A stretch of DNA of 64,000 nt from UBA11606 sp965243715 (GTDB lineage: Bacteria; Actinomycetota; Acidimicrobiia; Acidimicrobiales; Aldehydirespiratoraceae), in contig CBDEVU010000009.1 of NCBI GenBank assembly GCA_965243715.1, positions 186,001 to 250,000 on the forward strand, given 5' to 3'. Of the stretch, positions 1 through 9,171 are shown in pieces (position 1 is the first letter of the stretch; each line of letters begins with the position of its first letter). The translations under genes and the position numbers were made by a program. A model generated the notes under the pieces. That model did not search any database. It was given only the letters and a program-made list of their open reading frames with translations, and was not told where the DNA came from.

Positions 1-653
1 CCGTCGCGTTCGGCTTCGATGTTGATCCAGTGGCTCATTACGTCGTTGGCAGGGCAGGCCTTCTTCGCTTGGTAAAGATCTGCACAGGCTCCGGCGAACT
101 CCATGGCCGAGATGATGCCCGCCTCTTCGAGGTAGCGTGGCCCGCCCCCGAGGGCGACGGTGGTCTCCGACCAGTGTTGAAGCTTCGACCACATGTCGTC
201 GGGAAACCCGAGCAGGAGGCCGATCATCATGGCGGGTAGCGGTGCGGCCAATTCGCTGACGATCTCCCCGTGCCCACGCGCCAGCACAGGATCTAGTAGT
301 TGGCGGACGGTCTCGTTGACTTCGTCTTCCCATTTGGTCACCGCCCGCGGCGTGAATCGGCGAGAGACCAGATTGCGGCGGGCGAGATGGAGTGGATCGT
401 CGCAACCAATGATTGACGAGTCGGCGGGGATGTTGGGTCGGTACCCGCCTTTTTCCGTGTCGGAGTTGATAAAGAGGTTCTTTTGTTTCTCGATCTCGAT
501 TATATCGTCGTAGCGCGACACCACCCAGAGTTCGTTGATGTCGTCCCAGTGGCACGGCGAGTTCTCCCGCAGCCAGGCGTAGCGAGAGTACGGGTCGTCG
601 ACGTAGAAGTTACCGTCGAGAATGTCGAGCGGTCGCGGGTCGGTGGACACCAT
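1..653 (-). CDS. Cytochrome P450, N-terminal part (cut by window start)
   Basis: The minus strand is open from an ATG at 653 to the window edge (217 codons). The protein begins MVSTDPRPLDILDGNFYVDD and carries the P450 C-helix pattern (DDPLHLARRNLVSRRFTPRAV region, about residues 90-112) in which His and Arg contact the haem propionates, then an I-helix-preceding segment. The haem-binding Cys loop would lie outside the window. It begins 11 nt after the thiolase stop on the same strand, so the two are probably one transcript; with the neighbouring aldehyde dehydrogenase and CoA-transferase this suggests oxidative attack on an alicyclic or terpenoid substrate (inference). Recognised by its N-terminal half only. 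Confidence 0.85.
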   Translation of the reverse strand, partial: MVSTDPRPLDILDGNFYVDDPYSRYAWLRENSPCHWDDINELWVVSRYDDIIEIEKQKNLFINSDTEKGGYRPNIPADSSIIGCDDPLHLARRNLVSRRFTPRAVTKWEDEVNETVRQLLDPVLARGHGEIVSELAAPLPAMMIGLLLGFPDDMWSKLQHWSETTVALGGGPRYLEEAGIISAMEFAGACADLYQAKKACPANDVMSHWINIEAERD

Positions 654-664
654 CGATGAACACC

Positions 665-1864
665 TTAGTTCAGCCGTTCGATGACCATCGCCATTCCCTG
701 ACCGCCGCCCACACACATGGACTCGAGACCAATCGTGGCCCCGGAATCTTTCATGCCGTTGAGTAAGGTGGTCATGATGCGAGCGCCCGTCATCCCGAAC
801 GGGTGGCCCAGCGCAATTGCCCCGCCGTTGGGGTTCAACTTGTCGGGGTCAAGTCCGAGTTCGTCGGCTGACCCGAGGACTTGGACGGCGAACGCCTCGT
901 TAATTTCGGCGTGATCAATATCGTTCACCGTCATACCCGCCCGACCAAGGGCTTGCTTCACCGCGTCGATGGGACCGAGGCCCATAATTTCGGGGTTCAA
1001 CGCCGAAACACCACTCGAAACGATGCGAGCGATCGGCTCAATCCCGTGCGCTTTGGCCAAGGTGTCGCTCATTACGAGAACGGCCGCGGCGCCGTCGTTT
1101 AGCGGGCAGGCGTTGCCAGCGGTGATGGTGCCGTCGGGCCGAAACACCGGTTGCAGCGTCGAGACCTTCTCCAGAGTAGTACCGGCGCGGATGCCATCGT
1201 CTTGGGTCACGACCGTGCCATCGGCGAGGGGATATGGGGTGATTTCTTGTTCGAACAAGCCGCGAGCGAGGGCCGCTTCGGCCCGGTTCTGGGATCGAAC
1301 GCCCCATTCGTCTTGGCGTTCACGGCTGATACCGGAGGCCTGAGCGACGTTCTCTGCCGTCTGGCCCATAGCGATATAGATGTCGGGCACTCCGTCAACT
1401 GCGCTCCACACGGGAGTTTCGCCTCCAGAACGCTGCTTGGTTCGTGCCTCGGCATCGCTGAAGGTCTCGTTATGGGGACCGGTATCGGCCGCGCCGTGCA
1501 TGTAGCGGCTCACGGTCTCTACTCCGCCGGCTACAAAACAGTCCCCCTCGCCCGCCTTGATGGCGTGGGCCGCCATGCGGATAGTTTGCAACGACGAAGA
1601 GCAGTAGCGGTTTACGGTGACCCCCGGGATTTCGAGGCCCAGCATGGCCGAGATGACGCGGGCGATGTTGTAGCCGCCTTCGCCGCCGGGTTGACCAATG
1701 CCCCAAAGGACGTCTTCGACCTCGTTGGGGTCGATGTCTACCTTGTTGAGGACATCCTTGAGGATGAACGCGGACATGTCGTCGGGGCGGACCTCGGTAA
1801 GCGAGCCCTTGTTGGCTCGGCCGATAGGGGTACGAGACGTTGCAACGATCACAGCTTCTGCCAT
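665..1864 (-). CDS. Thiolase (acetyl-CoA acyltransferase)
   Basis: A 399-residue thiolase that cleaves 3-ketoacyl-CoA (or condenses acetyl-CoA). The nucleophilic Cys is in VNRYCSSSLQ, the catalytic His in GGAIALGHPFGMTGARI and the second Cys in SMCVGGGQG near the C-terminus, so all active-site residues are present, and the length is normal for the family. The start is set at the ATG at 1864 (MAEAVIVATSRTPIG), preceded by AGGAGG; the frame is open further upstream but that extension shows no thiolase sequence and would cross the divergent promoter. The P450 gene follows directly. Degradative (fatty acid or ring cleavage product) use is inferred from neighbours. Confidence 0.95.
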   Translation of the reverse strand: MAEAVIVATSRTPIGRANKGSLTEVRPDDMSAFILKDVLNKVDIDPNEVEDVLWGIGQPGGEGGYNIARVISAMLGLEIPGVTVNRYCSSSLQTIRMAAHAIKAGEGDCFVAGGVETVSRYMHGAADTGPHNETFSDAEARTKQRSGGETPVWSAVDGVPDIYIAMGQTAENVAQASGISRERQDEWGVRSQNRAEAALARGLFEQEITPYPLADGTVVTQDDGIRAGTTLEKVSTLQPVFRPDGTITAGNACPLNDGAAAVLVMSDTLAKAHGIEPIARIVSSGVSALNPEIMGLGPIDAVKQALGRAGMTVNDIDHAEINEAFAVQVLGSADELGLDPDKLNPNGGAIALGHPFGMTGARIMTTLLNGMKDSGATIGLESMCVGGGQGMAMVIERLN

Positions 1865-1985
1865 GGCTCCTCCTGGATCAGGTAATTGCGCAAATGCGGG
1901 TAAACCAACTCTACCTATTGATTTCTGTTCGTTCATATTGTTTCTGATTCGGTCGCAGTTGTTCTTTAGATTTAGGCTCCGGCGT
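1865..1985. promoter_or_regulatory. Divergent promoter region, thiolase / aldehyde dehydrogenase
   Basis: A 121-bp gap between two divergently transcribed genes, clearly more AT-rich than its surroundings (for example TTGATTTCTGTTCGTTCATA and a TTTAGATTTAGG stretch). It must hold the start signals of both transcripts. I see no clear operator palindrome. Confidence 0.5.
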
Positions 1986-3452
1986 ATGACTGCTATCGAC
2001 GGCGACAAGGAATGGCGATTGCTCATCGACGGCGAGTGGGTCGCGCCCGAGTCAGGCAGCTACGAGATCATTGATCCGGCCACTACCAATGTCGTGGGCC
2101 ACGCACCAGAAGCAAGCGTTCAACAAGCCCACGATGCCGCCGCGGCGGCTCGGTTCGCCGCCGCAGCGTGGAAGAACTTGTCGCGTGCGGAGCGCTGCGT
2201 CCACATCGGCAAACTCGGTGAGGAGATCGCTCGGCGGTCCCCGGATTGGGTCCCGACGGTCCAGGCCGAAACCGGTGCTCTGCAAAAGATTACCGAGACA
2301 CTGCAGGTTGGGGGACCCGCGGTCGATCGCTTCGGCTACTACGCCCAACCCATCAACCTCGATGAGAGCCTCGCCCCAGTCCCGGTCGCCAAGGGTCCGC
2401 TAGGGCCCGCGGGCCTAATGAGCGCCCACGTCAAGCGTCAACCGGTTGGGGTCGTGGCCTGTATCACGCCCTACAACTTTCCCATCACTAACGTGGCGGG
2501 CAAACTGGCTCCCGCGCTCGCCGCGGGCTGTACCACCGTGATCAAACCGGCGCCCCAAGACCCGCTTGGCGTGCTGTTGCTCGGCGAAGCGGTGCAGGCC
2601 GCCGGTTTGCCCGACGGTGTGGTCAATATCGTGACTGGTTCGGGGCCCGAAGCGCCCGCTGCGTTGGTCGAGTCCCGCGACGTGGACATGATCTCGTTCA
2701 CAGGTTCGTCACCGGTCGGCGTCAAGATCATGGAAAACGGTGCCCCGACGATGAAGCGCCTCCTTATGGAACTAGGGGGCAAGGGGGCGTGCATCGTTGC
2801 CGAGGATGCTGACATCGGCGCCACCGCCCAGGCAATCGCCACCGTCTGGGGCTTCCACTCTGGTCAGATATGTACCGCACCAACCCGGGTGATTTGCCAC
2901 CGCGGCGTTTACGACCAGATGGTCGAAACGCTACAGACCTTCGCTGCCTTCTTGGCTGTCGGCTCGCCGACCGACCCCGGAACTATTGTTGGGCCAGTCA
3001 TTAGCGAGGTCCACCGTGACCGTGTGGAGGAGTTCATCAAGGCTGGCACCGACGCGGGAGCGACCCTCGTGTGCGGCGGTGAGCGCCCCGACCTCGACGG
3101 CTACTTCGTCGCGCCGACTCTTTTGGCCGATTGCACGCCAGACATGCATGTCGTGCGCGAGGAAGCGTTCGGGCCGGTTATCGTCATCATGGCCTACGAC
3201 GACGATGACCACGCCGTGGCCCTCGCCAACGACTCCGATTACGGGCTGTACAGCTACGTTTTTTCCGGCGACACTAGCCGGGCGTACCGCATCGGTCAGC
3301 AACTCGAAACCGGCAATGTTGGTCTCAACGTGATCCAACCGCACATGGAGGCACCCTTCGGGGGTTTCAAGATGAGCGGCGTGGGCAGAGATCGGGGCAA
3401 ATGGGGGATCGTTGCCTACAGTGAACTGCAAGCCCTCACCTGGATCGGTTGA
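1986..3452 (+). CDS. NAD(P)-dependent aldehyde dehydrogenase
   Basis: A 488-residue aldehyde dehydrogenase oxidising an aldehyde to the acid. Seen: the general-base Glu and Gly pattern in MELGGKGACIVAEDADI, the catalytic Cys in FHSGQICTAPTRV, the cofactor-binding FTGSSPVGVKIM segment, and the C-terminal PFGGFKMSGVGRD signature. The start ATG at 1986 begins MTAIDGDKEWRLLIDGEWV, matching the usual N-terminus of the family; an upstream open extension overlaps the promoter and is not family-like. The CoA-transferase starts 6 nt after the stop, so the two are co-transcribed. Substrate unknown. Confidence 0.95.
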   Translation: MTAIDGDKEWRLLIDGEWVAPESGSYEIIDPATTNVVGHAPEASVQQAHDAAAAARFAAAAWKNLSRAERCVHIGKLGEEIARRSPDWVPTVQAETGALQKITETLQVGGPAVDRFGYYAQPINLDESLAPVPVAKGPLGPAGLMSAHVKRQPVGVVACITPYNFPITNVAGKLAPALAAGCTTVIKPAPQDPLGVLLLGEAVQAAGLPDGVVNIVTGSGPEAPAALVESRDVDMISFTGSSPVGVKIMENGAPTMKRLLMELGGKGACIVAEDADIGATAQAIATVWGFHSGQICTAPTRVICHRGVYDQMVETLQTFAAFLAVGSPTDPGTIVGPVISEVHRDRVEEFIKAGTDAGATLVCGGERPDLDGYFVAPTLLADCTPDMHVVREEAFGPVIVIMAYDDDDHAVALANDSDYGLYSYVFSGDTSRAYRIGQQLETGNVGLNVIQPHMEAPFGGFKMSGVGRDRGKWGIVAYSELQALTWIG

Positions 3453-3458
3453 CCCCCC

Positions 3459-4670
3459 ATGATTGCGCCGCTAGACGGTCTCAGCGTGATCGAAGGCTCG
3501 GCTTTCGTCGCCGCTCCGTCAGGGGGCATGACCCTCGCACAGTTGGGGGCCGACGTTATCCGATTCGACCAAATCGGCGGCGGAATTGACTACCAACGCC
3601 CACCGCTCACCGCGGCTGGCAACTCGATCTACTGGGCCGGTCTCAACAAAGGAAAACGTTCGGTGGCGGTCGATCTGCGGTCGGACCGGGCTAAAGAGCT
3701 ACTGAGTAGTCTTATCGCCGAAGCGGGCAACTTTCTCACCAACTTTCCCGCCCGCGGTTGGATGAGGTACGAGGCTCTCGCTGCCGAGCGGGCGGATCTC
3801 GTGATGCTGGCCATCACCGGCAACCGAGACGGTTCCACCGCGGTTGACTACACGGTCAACTGCGCTGTTGGCTATCCCCTAGTGACCGGTCCGGTTGACG
3901 ACCCCGCTCCAGTCAACAACGTGGTACCGGCTTGGGATCTGATCTGTGGCCAGACCGCGGCGTTGGGGATTCTGGCTGCTGATCGACACCGCATGCGTAC
4001 CGGAGTTGGGTCGTCGATGTCGTTGGCTCTCTGTGACGTGGCCCTCGTTGCGGTGAGCGCACTTGGTCATGTGGCGGAAGCCCAGATCAACGGCTCCGAG
4101 CGTCAGCGCTTCGGCAACGACCTTTACGGCGCGTACGGTGCGGCCTTTACCTGCCGGGACAACACCATGGTCTACGTGGTTGCTATCAGCCCCAAGCAGT
4201 GGTCGGGTTTGCTCAAAGCAACTAACGCCAGCGAGGTGGTTGCGGCTATCGAAACCGCACGCGGGGTGAGTTTTGGTGACGAAAGCGAGCGCTTTTCCTA
4301 TCGAGGGGAGATCAGCGCGGCCATTGCGCCGTGGTTTAGTGCACACACAATCGACGAGGTGGCCGAGCGTTTTGATTCTCTGGGCGTGTGCTGGGGTCGG
4401 TACCAGTCGTTCAAGGAGTTGGTGGACAACGACCCTCGCTGTTCGACCGATAGCGAACTGTTTCGCGAACTCGCCCAGCCAGGCATCGGGACCTACCTCA
4501 CGCCCGGTTCGCCGCTGTCGTTTTCCGGTATGCTCCCTGCTGAACCGAGCACCGCTCCCCAACTGGGCCAACACACCGAACAGGTCTTAGCTGACGTGCT
4601 TCGTCTCACGCCGCGAGAGATTGGTGAACTCCATGACGATGGGGTCGTGGCCAGCGCGCCAACGGCTTAA
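3459..4670 (+). CDS. CaiB/BaiF family (class III) CoA-transferase
   Basis: A 403-residue protein of the formyl-CoA/carnitine-CoA transferase family, which moves CoA between acyl groups. It opens with the family N-terminus (DGLSVIEGSAF, then TLAQLGADVIRFDQ, a Rossmann-like segment for CoA). The likely catalytic Asp, which forms an aspartyl-CoA thioester in characterised members, is in VPAWDLICGQTAALGIL (about residue 158). It lies 6 nt after the aldehyde dehydrogenase, so it probably activates the acid that enzyme makes (inference). Substrate not readable. Confidence 0.9.
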   Translation: MIAPLDGLSVIEGSAFVAAPSGGMTLAQLGADVIRFDQIGGGIDYQRPPLTAAGNSIYWAGLNKGKRSVAVDLRSDRAKELLSSLIAEAGNFLTNFPARGWMRYEALAAERADLVMLAITGNRDGSTAVDYTVNCAVGYPLVTGPVDDPAPVNNVVPAWDLICGQTAALGILAADRHRMRTGVGSSMSLALCDVALVAVSALGHVAEAQINGSERQRFGNDLYGAYGAAFTCRDNTMVYVVAISPKQWSGLLKATNASEVVAAIETARGVSFGDESERFSYRGEISAAIAPWFSAHTIDEVAERFDSLGVCWGRYQSFKELVDNDPRCSTDSELFRELAQPGIGTYLTPGSPLSFSGMLPAEPSTAPQLGQHTEQVLADVLRLTPREIGELHDDGVVASAPTA

Positions 4671-4691
4671 AAACGGTCGGGTGTATTCGTC

Positions 4692-4707
4692 GGTTAGTCG
4701 TCTAACC
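4692..4707 (+). terminator. Small hairpin after CoA-transferase gene
   Basis: GGTTAG-TCGT-CTAACC forms a perfect 6-bp stem 21 nt after the CoA-transferase stop. There is no T-run, so it may be a weak terminator or a chance hairpin. The rest of 4671-4832 is AT-richer DNA that must hold the whiB promoter. Confidence 0.3.
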
Positions 4708-4832
4708 CATGGTCTATCTGTATTAGAGATCACCAGTAGCACTAAAAATCATGACCATCTACGGGAAAAATCGCTCATTGTTTCCTAGATTCGGACTGGT
4801 ACCCAGGGCCCCCGGGGAAACGAGAGCGAAAT

Positions 4833-5180
4833 ATGATCGAGATGTTCGACGAGACCACCACTGCCACCGGACAGGTTGGTTCGACTGGTTGGATGGAGTC
4901 CGCGCCGTGTGCGGGGAACAGCCAACTGTTCTTCGCTCCGTTCGCCGAGCGTCCCGAAGCCCGCGCTCGCAGGGAGGTATCGGCGCGAACAATCTGTGTT
5001 AGCTGCGAGTCGGTCTCCGTCTGCCGCGACTACGCTCGGACCAACCGTGAACTTGGTTTTTGGGGCGGCGAGTCGGAAGCAGAACGAGCAGCTGCGGGCT
5101 TTGCTCCCACCACCCCGATAATTGGTCACCAACGGGTAGCCGAAGAACGAGCCCGCCAAGCTATGGCCTCGGCTATCTGA
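4833..5180 (+). CDS. WhiB-family transcriptional regulator
   Basis: A 115-residue WhiB-like protein. Four Cys (C26, C55, C58, C64, spacing C-x28-C-x2-C-x5-C) can hold a [4Fe-4S] cluster, followed by the family beta-turn GFWGGES at about 75-81 and a basic tail. WhiB proteins are restricted to Actinobacteria and their phages and act with the primary sigma factor in redox, nitric oxide or developmental control. It is a single gene with its own upstream region. ATG at 4833 is used; ATG at 4842 is an alternative start that changes nothing important. Confidence 0.93.
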   Translation: MIEMFDETTTATGQVGSTGWMESAPCAGNSQLFFAPFAERPEARARREVSARTICVSCESVSVCRDYARTNRELGFWGGESEAERAAAGFAPTTPIIGHQRVAEERARQAMASAI

Positions 5181-5201
5181 CAATTACCCCTAGCCTACGG
5201 C

Positions 5202-6071
5202 TTAGATAGCAACGCGTATCGCCGCGGGTACTACACGGCATATTGTCGTGCTTGCCGTGGTGGAGCCAACCGGTTCGCCATCGCCCCAAAGGGCTAGATC
5301 GTCTGCTTCGATACCGACTTCGGCGCCGCTCAGGGTGTGAACCTTGGGGTGGCTCAAATGGGTGCCGCGAAAGACTCGGTTGAAGAACCACAGCAACTCC
5401 AAGCGACCAACGTCGGCGACGACGGTGATGTTGAGGATGCCATCGTCGGCCGCGGCCGACGGACTGATCCGCATACCTCCACCGAACCAGGGGGTATTGG
5501 CGATCGCGAACAGGGTGCAGTCGAACTGATGGGTTACCCCGTCTAGCGTCAGTCGAAGCGGGCGGGGAGCTAGTCGGGGGAGTTCGCGCAAGGTGGCGAG
5601 CGTGTAGCGGGATTGGCCTCGGGGAAAGCGCATGGCGTTCGCTCGCTGGTTGACGTCGCCTGAGAATCCACCGGTGAGAACGGATACTACGAACCGATCG
5701 CCGATCTGGAGTAGATCGATTTCCCGGCCGGGGCCGAGAGCCCGTTCGGCCAGCGGTACGGCCGGGCCGGGCTGTGAACCAAAGGCCCGAGCGAAATCGT
5801 TTCCGGTTCCCAACGCAATGACGCCGAGTATGGTCTGGCTTCCGGCCACGGCTTGAGCGGCGAGGTGGATCATCCCGTCACCGCCGATGGCGATGAGTCG
5901 TTTAGCGCCTTGAGCAACGGCCGATCGGGCTGCTTCCAGCGAGGCTTCGGCGTTTGATCTGGTGAGATCGACGACTTCGGCTTGGCGCTGCAGAGCGGCG
6001 ATGATCGCATCACGGGCTTTGGCGGCCCGGCCCCGCCCGCCGTCAGGGCTAATCAGTACATGAACCGGCAC
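5202..6071 (-). CDS. Diacylglycerol kinase-like lipid kinase (YegS/DagK family)
   Basis: A 289-residue lipid kinase of the DAGKc fold. Seen: the N-terminal LISPDGGRGRAAK loop, the nucleotide-binding GGDGMIHLAAQAV (about residues 63-75) and LGTGNDFARAFG (about 86-97), all typical of soluble bacterial diacylglycerol/lipid kinases that phosphorylate a lipid hydroxyl with ATP. It overlaps the end of the CtpE-like ATPase gene by 23 nt, so it is the last gene of the minus-strand operon. Exact lipid substrate unknown. Confidence 0.9.
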   Translation of the reverse strand: MPVHVLISPDGGRGRAAKARDAIIAALQRQAEVVDLTRSNAEASLEAARSAVAQGAKRLIAIGGDGMIHLAAQAVAGSQTILGVIALGTGNDFARAFGSQPGPAVPLAERALGPGREIDLLQIGDRFVVSVLTGGFSGDVNQRANAMRFPRGQSRYTLATLRELPRLAPRPLRLTLDGVTHQFDCTLFAIANTPWFGGGMRISPSAAADDGILNITVVADVGRLELLWFFNRVFRGTHLSHPKVHTLSGAEVGIEADDLALWGDGEPVGSTTASTTICRVVPAAIRVAI

Positions 6072-8394
6072 CGCGGTCCCTTAGCTTGGTTATTGCTGTG
6101 ATGGCGACGGCCCCGACCCCGCTAGCCCCCACGATGGCCCACCAAGCGGCGCCCGGTGGAATGTCGAGTTGGAAGTACTCGCGGGTGAACGGGATGGTCA
6201 TATTAAGGGCGTAGAGCGCCGCCATGGCTGAAGCGAGGAGCACCTTCCATGGTTTCAGCGGGCGACTGATAAGGAGCAGGATCGCCAACCCAATAATCAA
6301 CAACGTCACCGTGGCCGAGGTGCGGGCCTCCGTGAGGTTCACCTCATCCATCCGACGCACGATCTCATAGAGGGCAAAGGTCACCGTGCCGGCTATTGCC
6401 CCCGCGGGAATTGAGAAGCGAAGTACCCGATTGAGGAAGCCGGGGCGTACGAGGGCTTCGTCGGGAGCAAGGGCGAGGAAGAAACCGGGGATACCGATGG
6501 AGAAACTGCCGATCAGGGTGAGTTGGCGGGGCAGGAACGGAAACGGTGACCCGGCGATACCCACGAGGGCGGTGAGCAGCACAGCGTAGGCCGCCTTGGT
6601 GATGAACAGGTTGGCGACCCGTTCGATGTTGTTGATGACCCGGCGCCCTTCGGCGAGCACGCGGGGCAGGGTGGCGAAACGATTGTCGAGTAAGACGAGT
6701 TGGGCGACAGCGCGAGTTGCCGAAGAACCGGACCCCATGGCAATACCCATGTCAGCGTCCTTTAGGGCCAACACATCGTTTACCCCGTCGCCGGTCATGG
6801 CGACCGTGTGGCCGCGACTTTGCAGGGCGTGGACCATCGCTCGTTTCTGGTGGGGCGTGACCCGGCCAAACACCGTGGTGGCGTCGAGTTGGTCGCCAAG
6901 AGCTGCTTGATCGTCGGGTAGGTCTCGAGCATCGAATCCGCTTTCGGCCCCTTCGATGCCCGCCCGTCGAGCCACCGCGGCGACGGTGGCCGGATTATCG
7001 CCTGAGATCACCTTCAGACGGATCCCTTGATCGCGGAAGAAGCCGAGGATCTCCTTCGCATCAGGGCGAATCGTGTCCTCGAGTAGCACAAGGGCGACTG
7101 GTGTGCGTGACGGGGCCAAAGTGTCGCCCATCCAGCCGTCGTTAGCCCGGGTGACGAGCAGAACTCTCGTACCGGTCGCTGTTGCTTCGTCGGTCTGAGC
7201 GTAAGCGCGAGACTCGGTGTCGTCGACGTTGAACAAGATGTCCGGCGCGCCGAGGTAGAAGGTGCCCCGGTCACCGAATTCGGTGGCTGCCCATTTGCGC
7301 GCGGAGGAAAACGGCAGATTGTTGGTTGTGGTCCAACCGTCGGGCGCCGGGTAGTGCTCGATGATGGCTCGGAGGGTGGCGTTCGGGGCCGGGTCGGACG
7401 CGCCCAGCGCACCAAGCAGCGCGGCGGCTTCGGCTTCGGAGGTGGTGCCCAAGGGGGTAACCCCGGCGAGGGAGATGTCGCCGGTGGTGATGGTGCCGGT
7501 TTTGTCGAGGCATAGGGTGTCGACTCGGGCCAATAGCTCTACCGACGCTAGTTCCTTGGCCAGCGCCTGGCGACGGGCCAAGGCAATGACGCCGGTGATG
7601 AAACTGAGGCTGGTGAGCAGCACTAACCCATCGGGCACCATTGCCACCGCTGCGGCCACAGTGCCTTGCAGAGCGTCCTGCCAGCGGTCCTCGGTGTCGA
7701 GTTGACGAAGGAGAAGCAAGGCGGCCGACGGCAAGATGATGAACGTGAGCCAGCGCAGAACGGTGTTGACGCCCTGGCGGAGTTCGCTGCCCGCTAGCTC
7801 AAACCGGCGCGCTTCTTCGCTCAGCTTCGCCGCGTAGGCGTCGGCACCGACGCTGGTGGCGCGGTACAGGCCGGAACCAGCCGAGACGAACGACCCAGAC
7901 AAGACCTCGCTGCCGAGACCCTTTTCGACCGGATCGCTTTCGCCCGTGAGCAGGGATTCATCGATTTCGAGGCCCAAAGCGTTGATTACCTCACCGTCGA
8001 CCACGACCTGATCGCCGGGGCTGAGTTCCAGCACATCGTCGGCGACTACGCCGCTCACTCCGATCTCGTGGCTTACCCCGTCGCGCCGGACGCGGGCTTT
8101 GGGAGCGGACAGCACCGCTAGCGCGTCGAGGGTGCGGCGGGCTTGGATTTCTTGCCCAATGCCGATGATACTGTTGGAGATCACGACGCCGGCGAAGAGG
8201 GCATCGCCGGGATAGCCGGCGATCAAAATTAAGATGAACAGCGTACTGATGATGGCGTTGACCGGGGTCAAAACGTTGGCCCGCACGATTTGCGGGAAGG
8301 TTCGAACCGGGGCATCTGGGACGTTGTTGACCCGCCCGTCGTGAACCCGTTCCGCAACCTCGGCGGTCGTGAGTCCAGAGGGCAGGGTGGTCAC
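6049..8394 (-). CDS. ctpE: P-type cation-transporting ATPase, CtpE-like
   Basis: A 781-residue membrane ATPase. Motifs in order: actuator TGESDPVEKG, phosphorylation site DKTGTITTGD (about residue 296), hinge MTGDGVNDVLALKDADMGIAMGSG region, and C-terminal membrane segments. Overall sequence follows mycobacterial CtpE (AEVAERV start, IVRANV, ANLFITK), a calcium-uptake ATPase, from N- to C-terminus, as far as I can recall that protein. The start is taken as GTG at 8394, which overlaps the NUDIX stop codon by one base (tract TAGTG); the longer open frame upstream lies inside the NUDIX gene. Translationally coupled to both neighbours. Confidence 0.9.
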   Translation of the reverse strand: MTTLPSGLTTAEVAERVHDGRVNNVPDAPVRTFPQIVRANVLTPVNAIISTLFILILIAGYPGDALFAGVVISNSIIGIGQEIQARRTLDALAVLSAPKARVRRDGVSHEIGVSGVVADDVLELSPGDQVVVDGEVINALGLEIDESLLTGESDPVEKGLGSEVLSGSFVSAGSGLYRATSVGADAYAAKLSEEARRFELAGSELRQGVNTVLRWLTFIILPSAALLLLRQLDTEDRWQDALQGTVAAAVAMVPDGLVLLTSLSFITGVIALARRQALAKELASVELLARVDTLCLDKTGTITTGDISLAGVTPLGTTSEAEAAALLGALGASDPAPNATLRAIIEHYPAPDGWTTTNNLPFSSARKWAATEFGDRGTFYLGAPDILFNVDDTESRAYAQTDEATATGTRVLLVTRANDGWMGDTLAPSRTPVALVLLEDTIRPDAKEILGFFRDQGIRLKVISGDNPATVAAVARRAGIEGAESGFDARDLPDDQAALGDQLDATTVFGRVTPHQKRAMVHALQSRGHTVAMTGDGVNDVLALKDADMGIAMGSGSSATRAVAQLVLLDNRFATLPRVLAEGRRVINNIERVANLFITKAAYAVLLTALVGIAGSPFPFLPRQLTLIGSFSIGIPGFFLALAPDEALVRPGFLNRVLRFSIPAGAIAGTVTFALYEIVRRMDEVNLTEARTSATVTLLIIGLAILLLISRPLKPWKVLLASAMAALYALNMTIPFTREYFQLDIPPGAAWWAIVGASGVGAVAITAITKLRDRGAGSCTD

Positions 8395-9149
8395 TAGTCC
8401 GCTCCGGAGCCGCTGACACCGGAGTCGAGATAGCGGTATCCGCTCGGTGCCATCTCGAGGCGATGTCGTAGGCCTTCTCGACTGGGGTCGTTCTCGACGT
8501 AGCCGGCGTCGCCTTCCCATAAGGCAACCGGGCCGTTGTCGGTGGTCACGATCCGGGTGGCGTGATGGCGAGCCGGGCGATGGTCGAGTTTGGCCAGCGC
8601 TTCGGCCACCGAGGTGAACTCGGCGATGAGGTGAAGGGTGACCCAGGTGGGAGGGGCCAGTTCGATTTCGCCTTCATGGTGACGATCGAGACATTCCTGG
8701 GCGGTCAGCCACTCCATCTCAACGATTTCGCCGTCGTCGATCACCGCTACTTCGTTGGCTGCTTCGGCCGCGAAAAACCAGGTGGCGTAGCGCCGAGGGG
8801 CCCCCAGGGGTGGAGTCCAGTGGGCGAACAAGACCATGCGGTCGGTGCTCACCGTCATCTGGGCTTCTTCGATGGCTTCGCGCCGAGCGGCCGATCGGGC
8901 CGCTTCTACCTCGTCTTCGGCGCCTATTCGGTCTTCGTCGTCGACGCGACCGCCCGGGAAGACCCACATGCCGCCGAAGGCGATCTTGGAGTTCTTTTTG
9001 AGGAGCAATATTTCCGGTCCCGATGCGCCCTCACGCAAGATGACCACAGTGGCGGCGGGCGTGGCGGGGGTGTCGCCGTGCTCGCGGGCCAAACGAGCCC
9101 ATTCGGCAAAGCGGATGCGGTCAGCGGCTACACGATCCTCGGCACTCAT
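8394..9149 (-). CDS. NUDIX hydrolase
   Basis: A 251-residue NUDIX protein that hydrolyses a nucleoside diphosphate linked to another moiety. The NUDIX box is visible as GGRVDDEDR (about 66-74), then an inserted stretch, then REAIEEAQM (about 88-96), which keeps the REx2EE metal-binding core. The first part of the box is longer than the canonical 23-residue motif, as in the CoA-pyrophosphatase/NUDT7-19-like group, so substrate is uncertain. Start ATG at 9149. Second gene of a minus-strand operon; the candidate selenoprotein lies 22 nt upstream. Confidence 0.9.
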   Translation of the reverse strand: MSAEDRVAADRIRFAEWARLAREHGDTPATPAATVVILREGASGPEILLLKKNSKIAFGGMWVFPGGRVDDEDRIGAEDEVEAARSAARREAIEEAQMTVSTDRMVLFAHWTPPLGAPRRYATWFFAAEAANEVAVIDDGEIVEMEWLTAQECLDRHHEGEIELAPPTWVTLHLIAEFTSVAEALAKLDHRPARHHATRIVTTDNGPVALWEGDAGYVENDPSREGLRHRLEMAPSGYRYLDSGVSGSGAD

Positions 9150-9171
9150 CGCCCGTGACCCTACCCGGGGG

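Noticed and set aside
1151..1885. 244-codon plus-strand frame opposite the thiolase gene
   Set aside because: Shadow of the thiolase, whose motifs and start are clear; no RBS and no recognisable protein.
3879..4574. 231-codon minus-strand frame within the CoA-transferase gene
   Set aside because: Antisense shadow in high-GC DNA; the plus-strand protein is a full-length family member.
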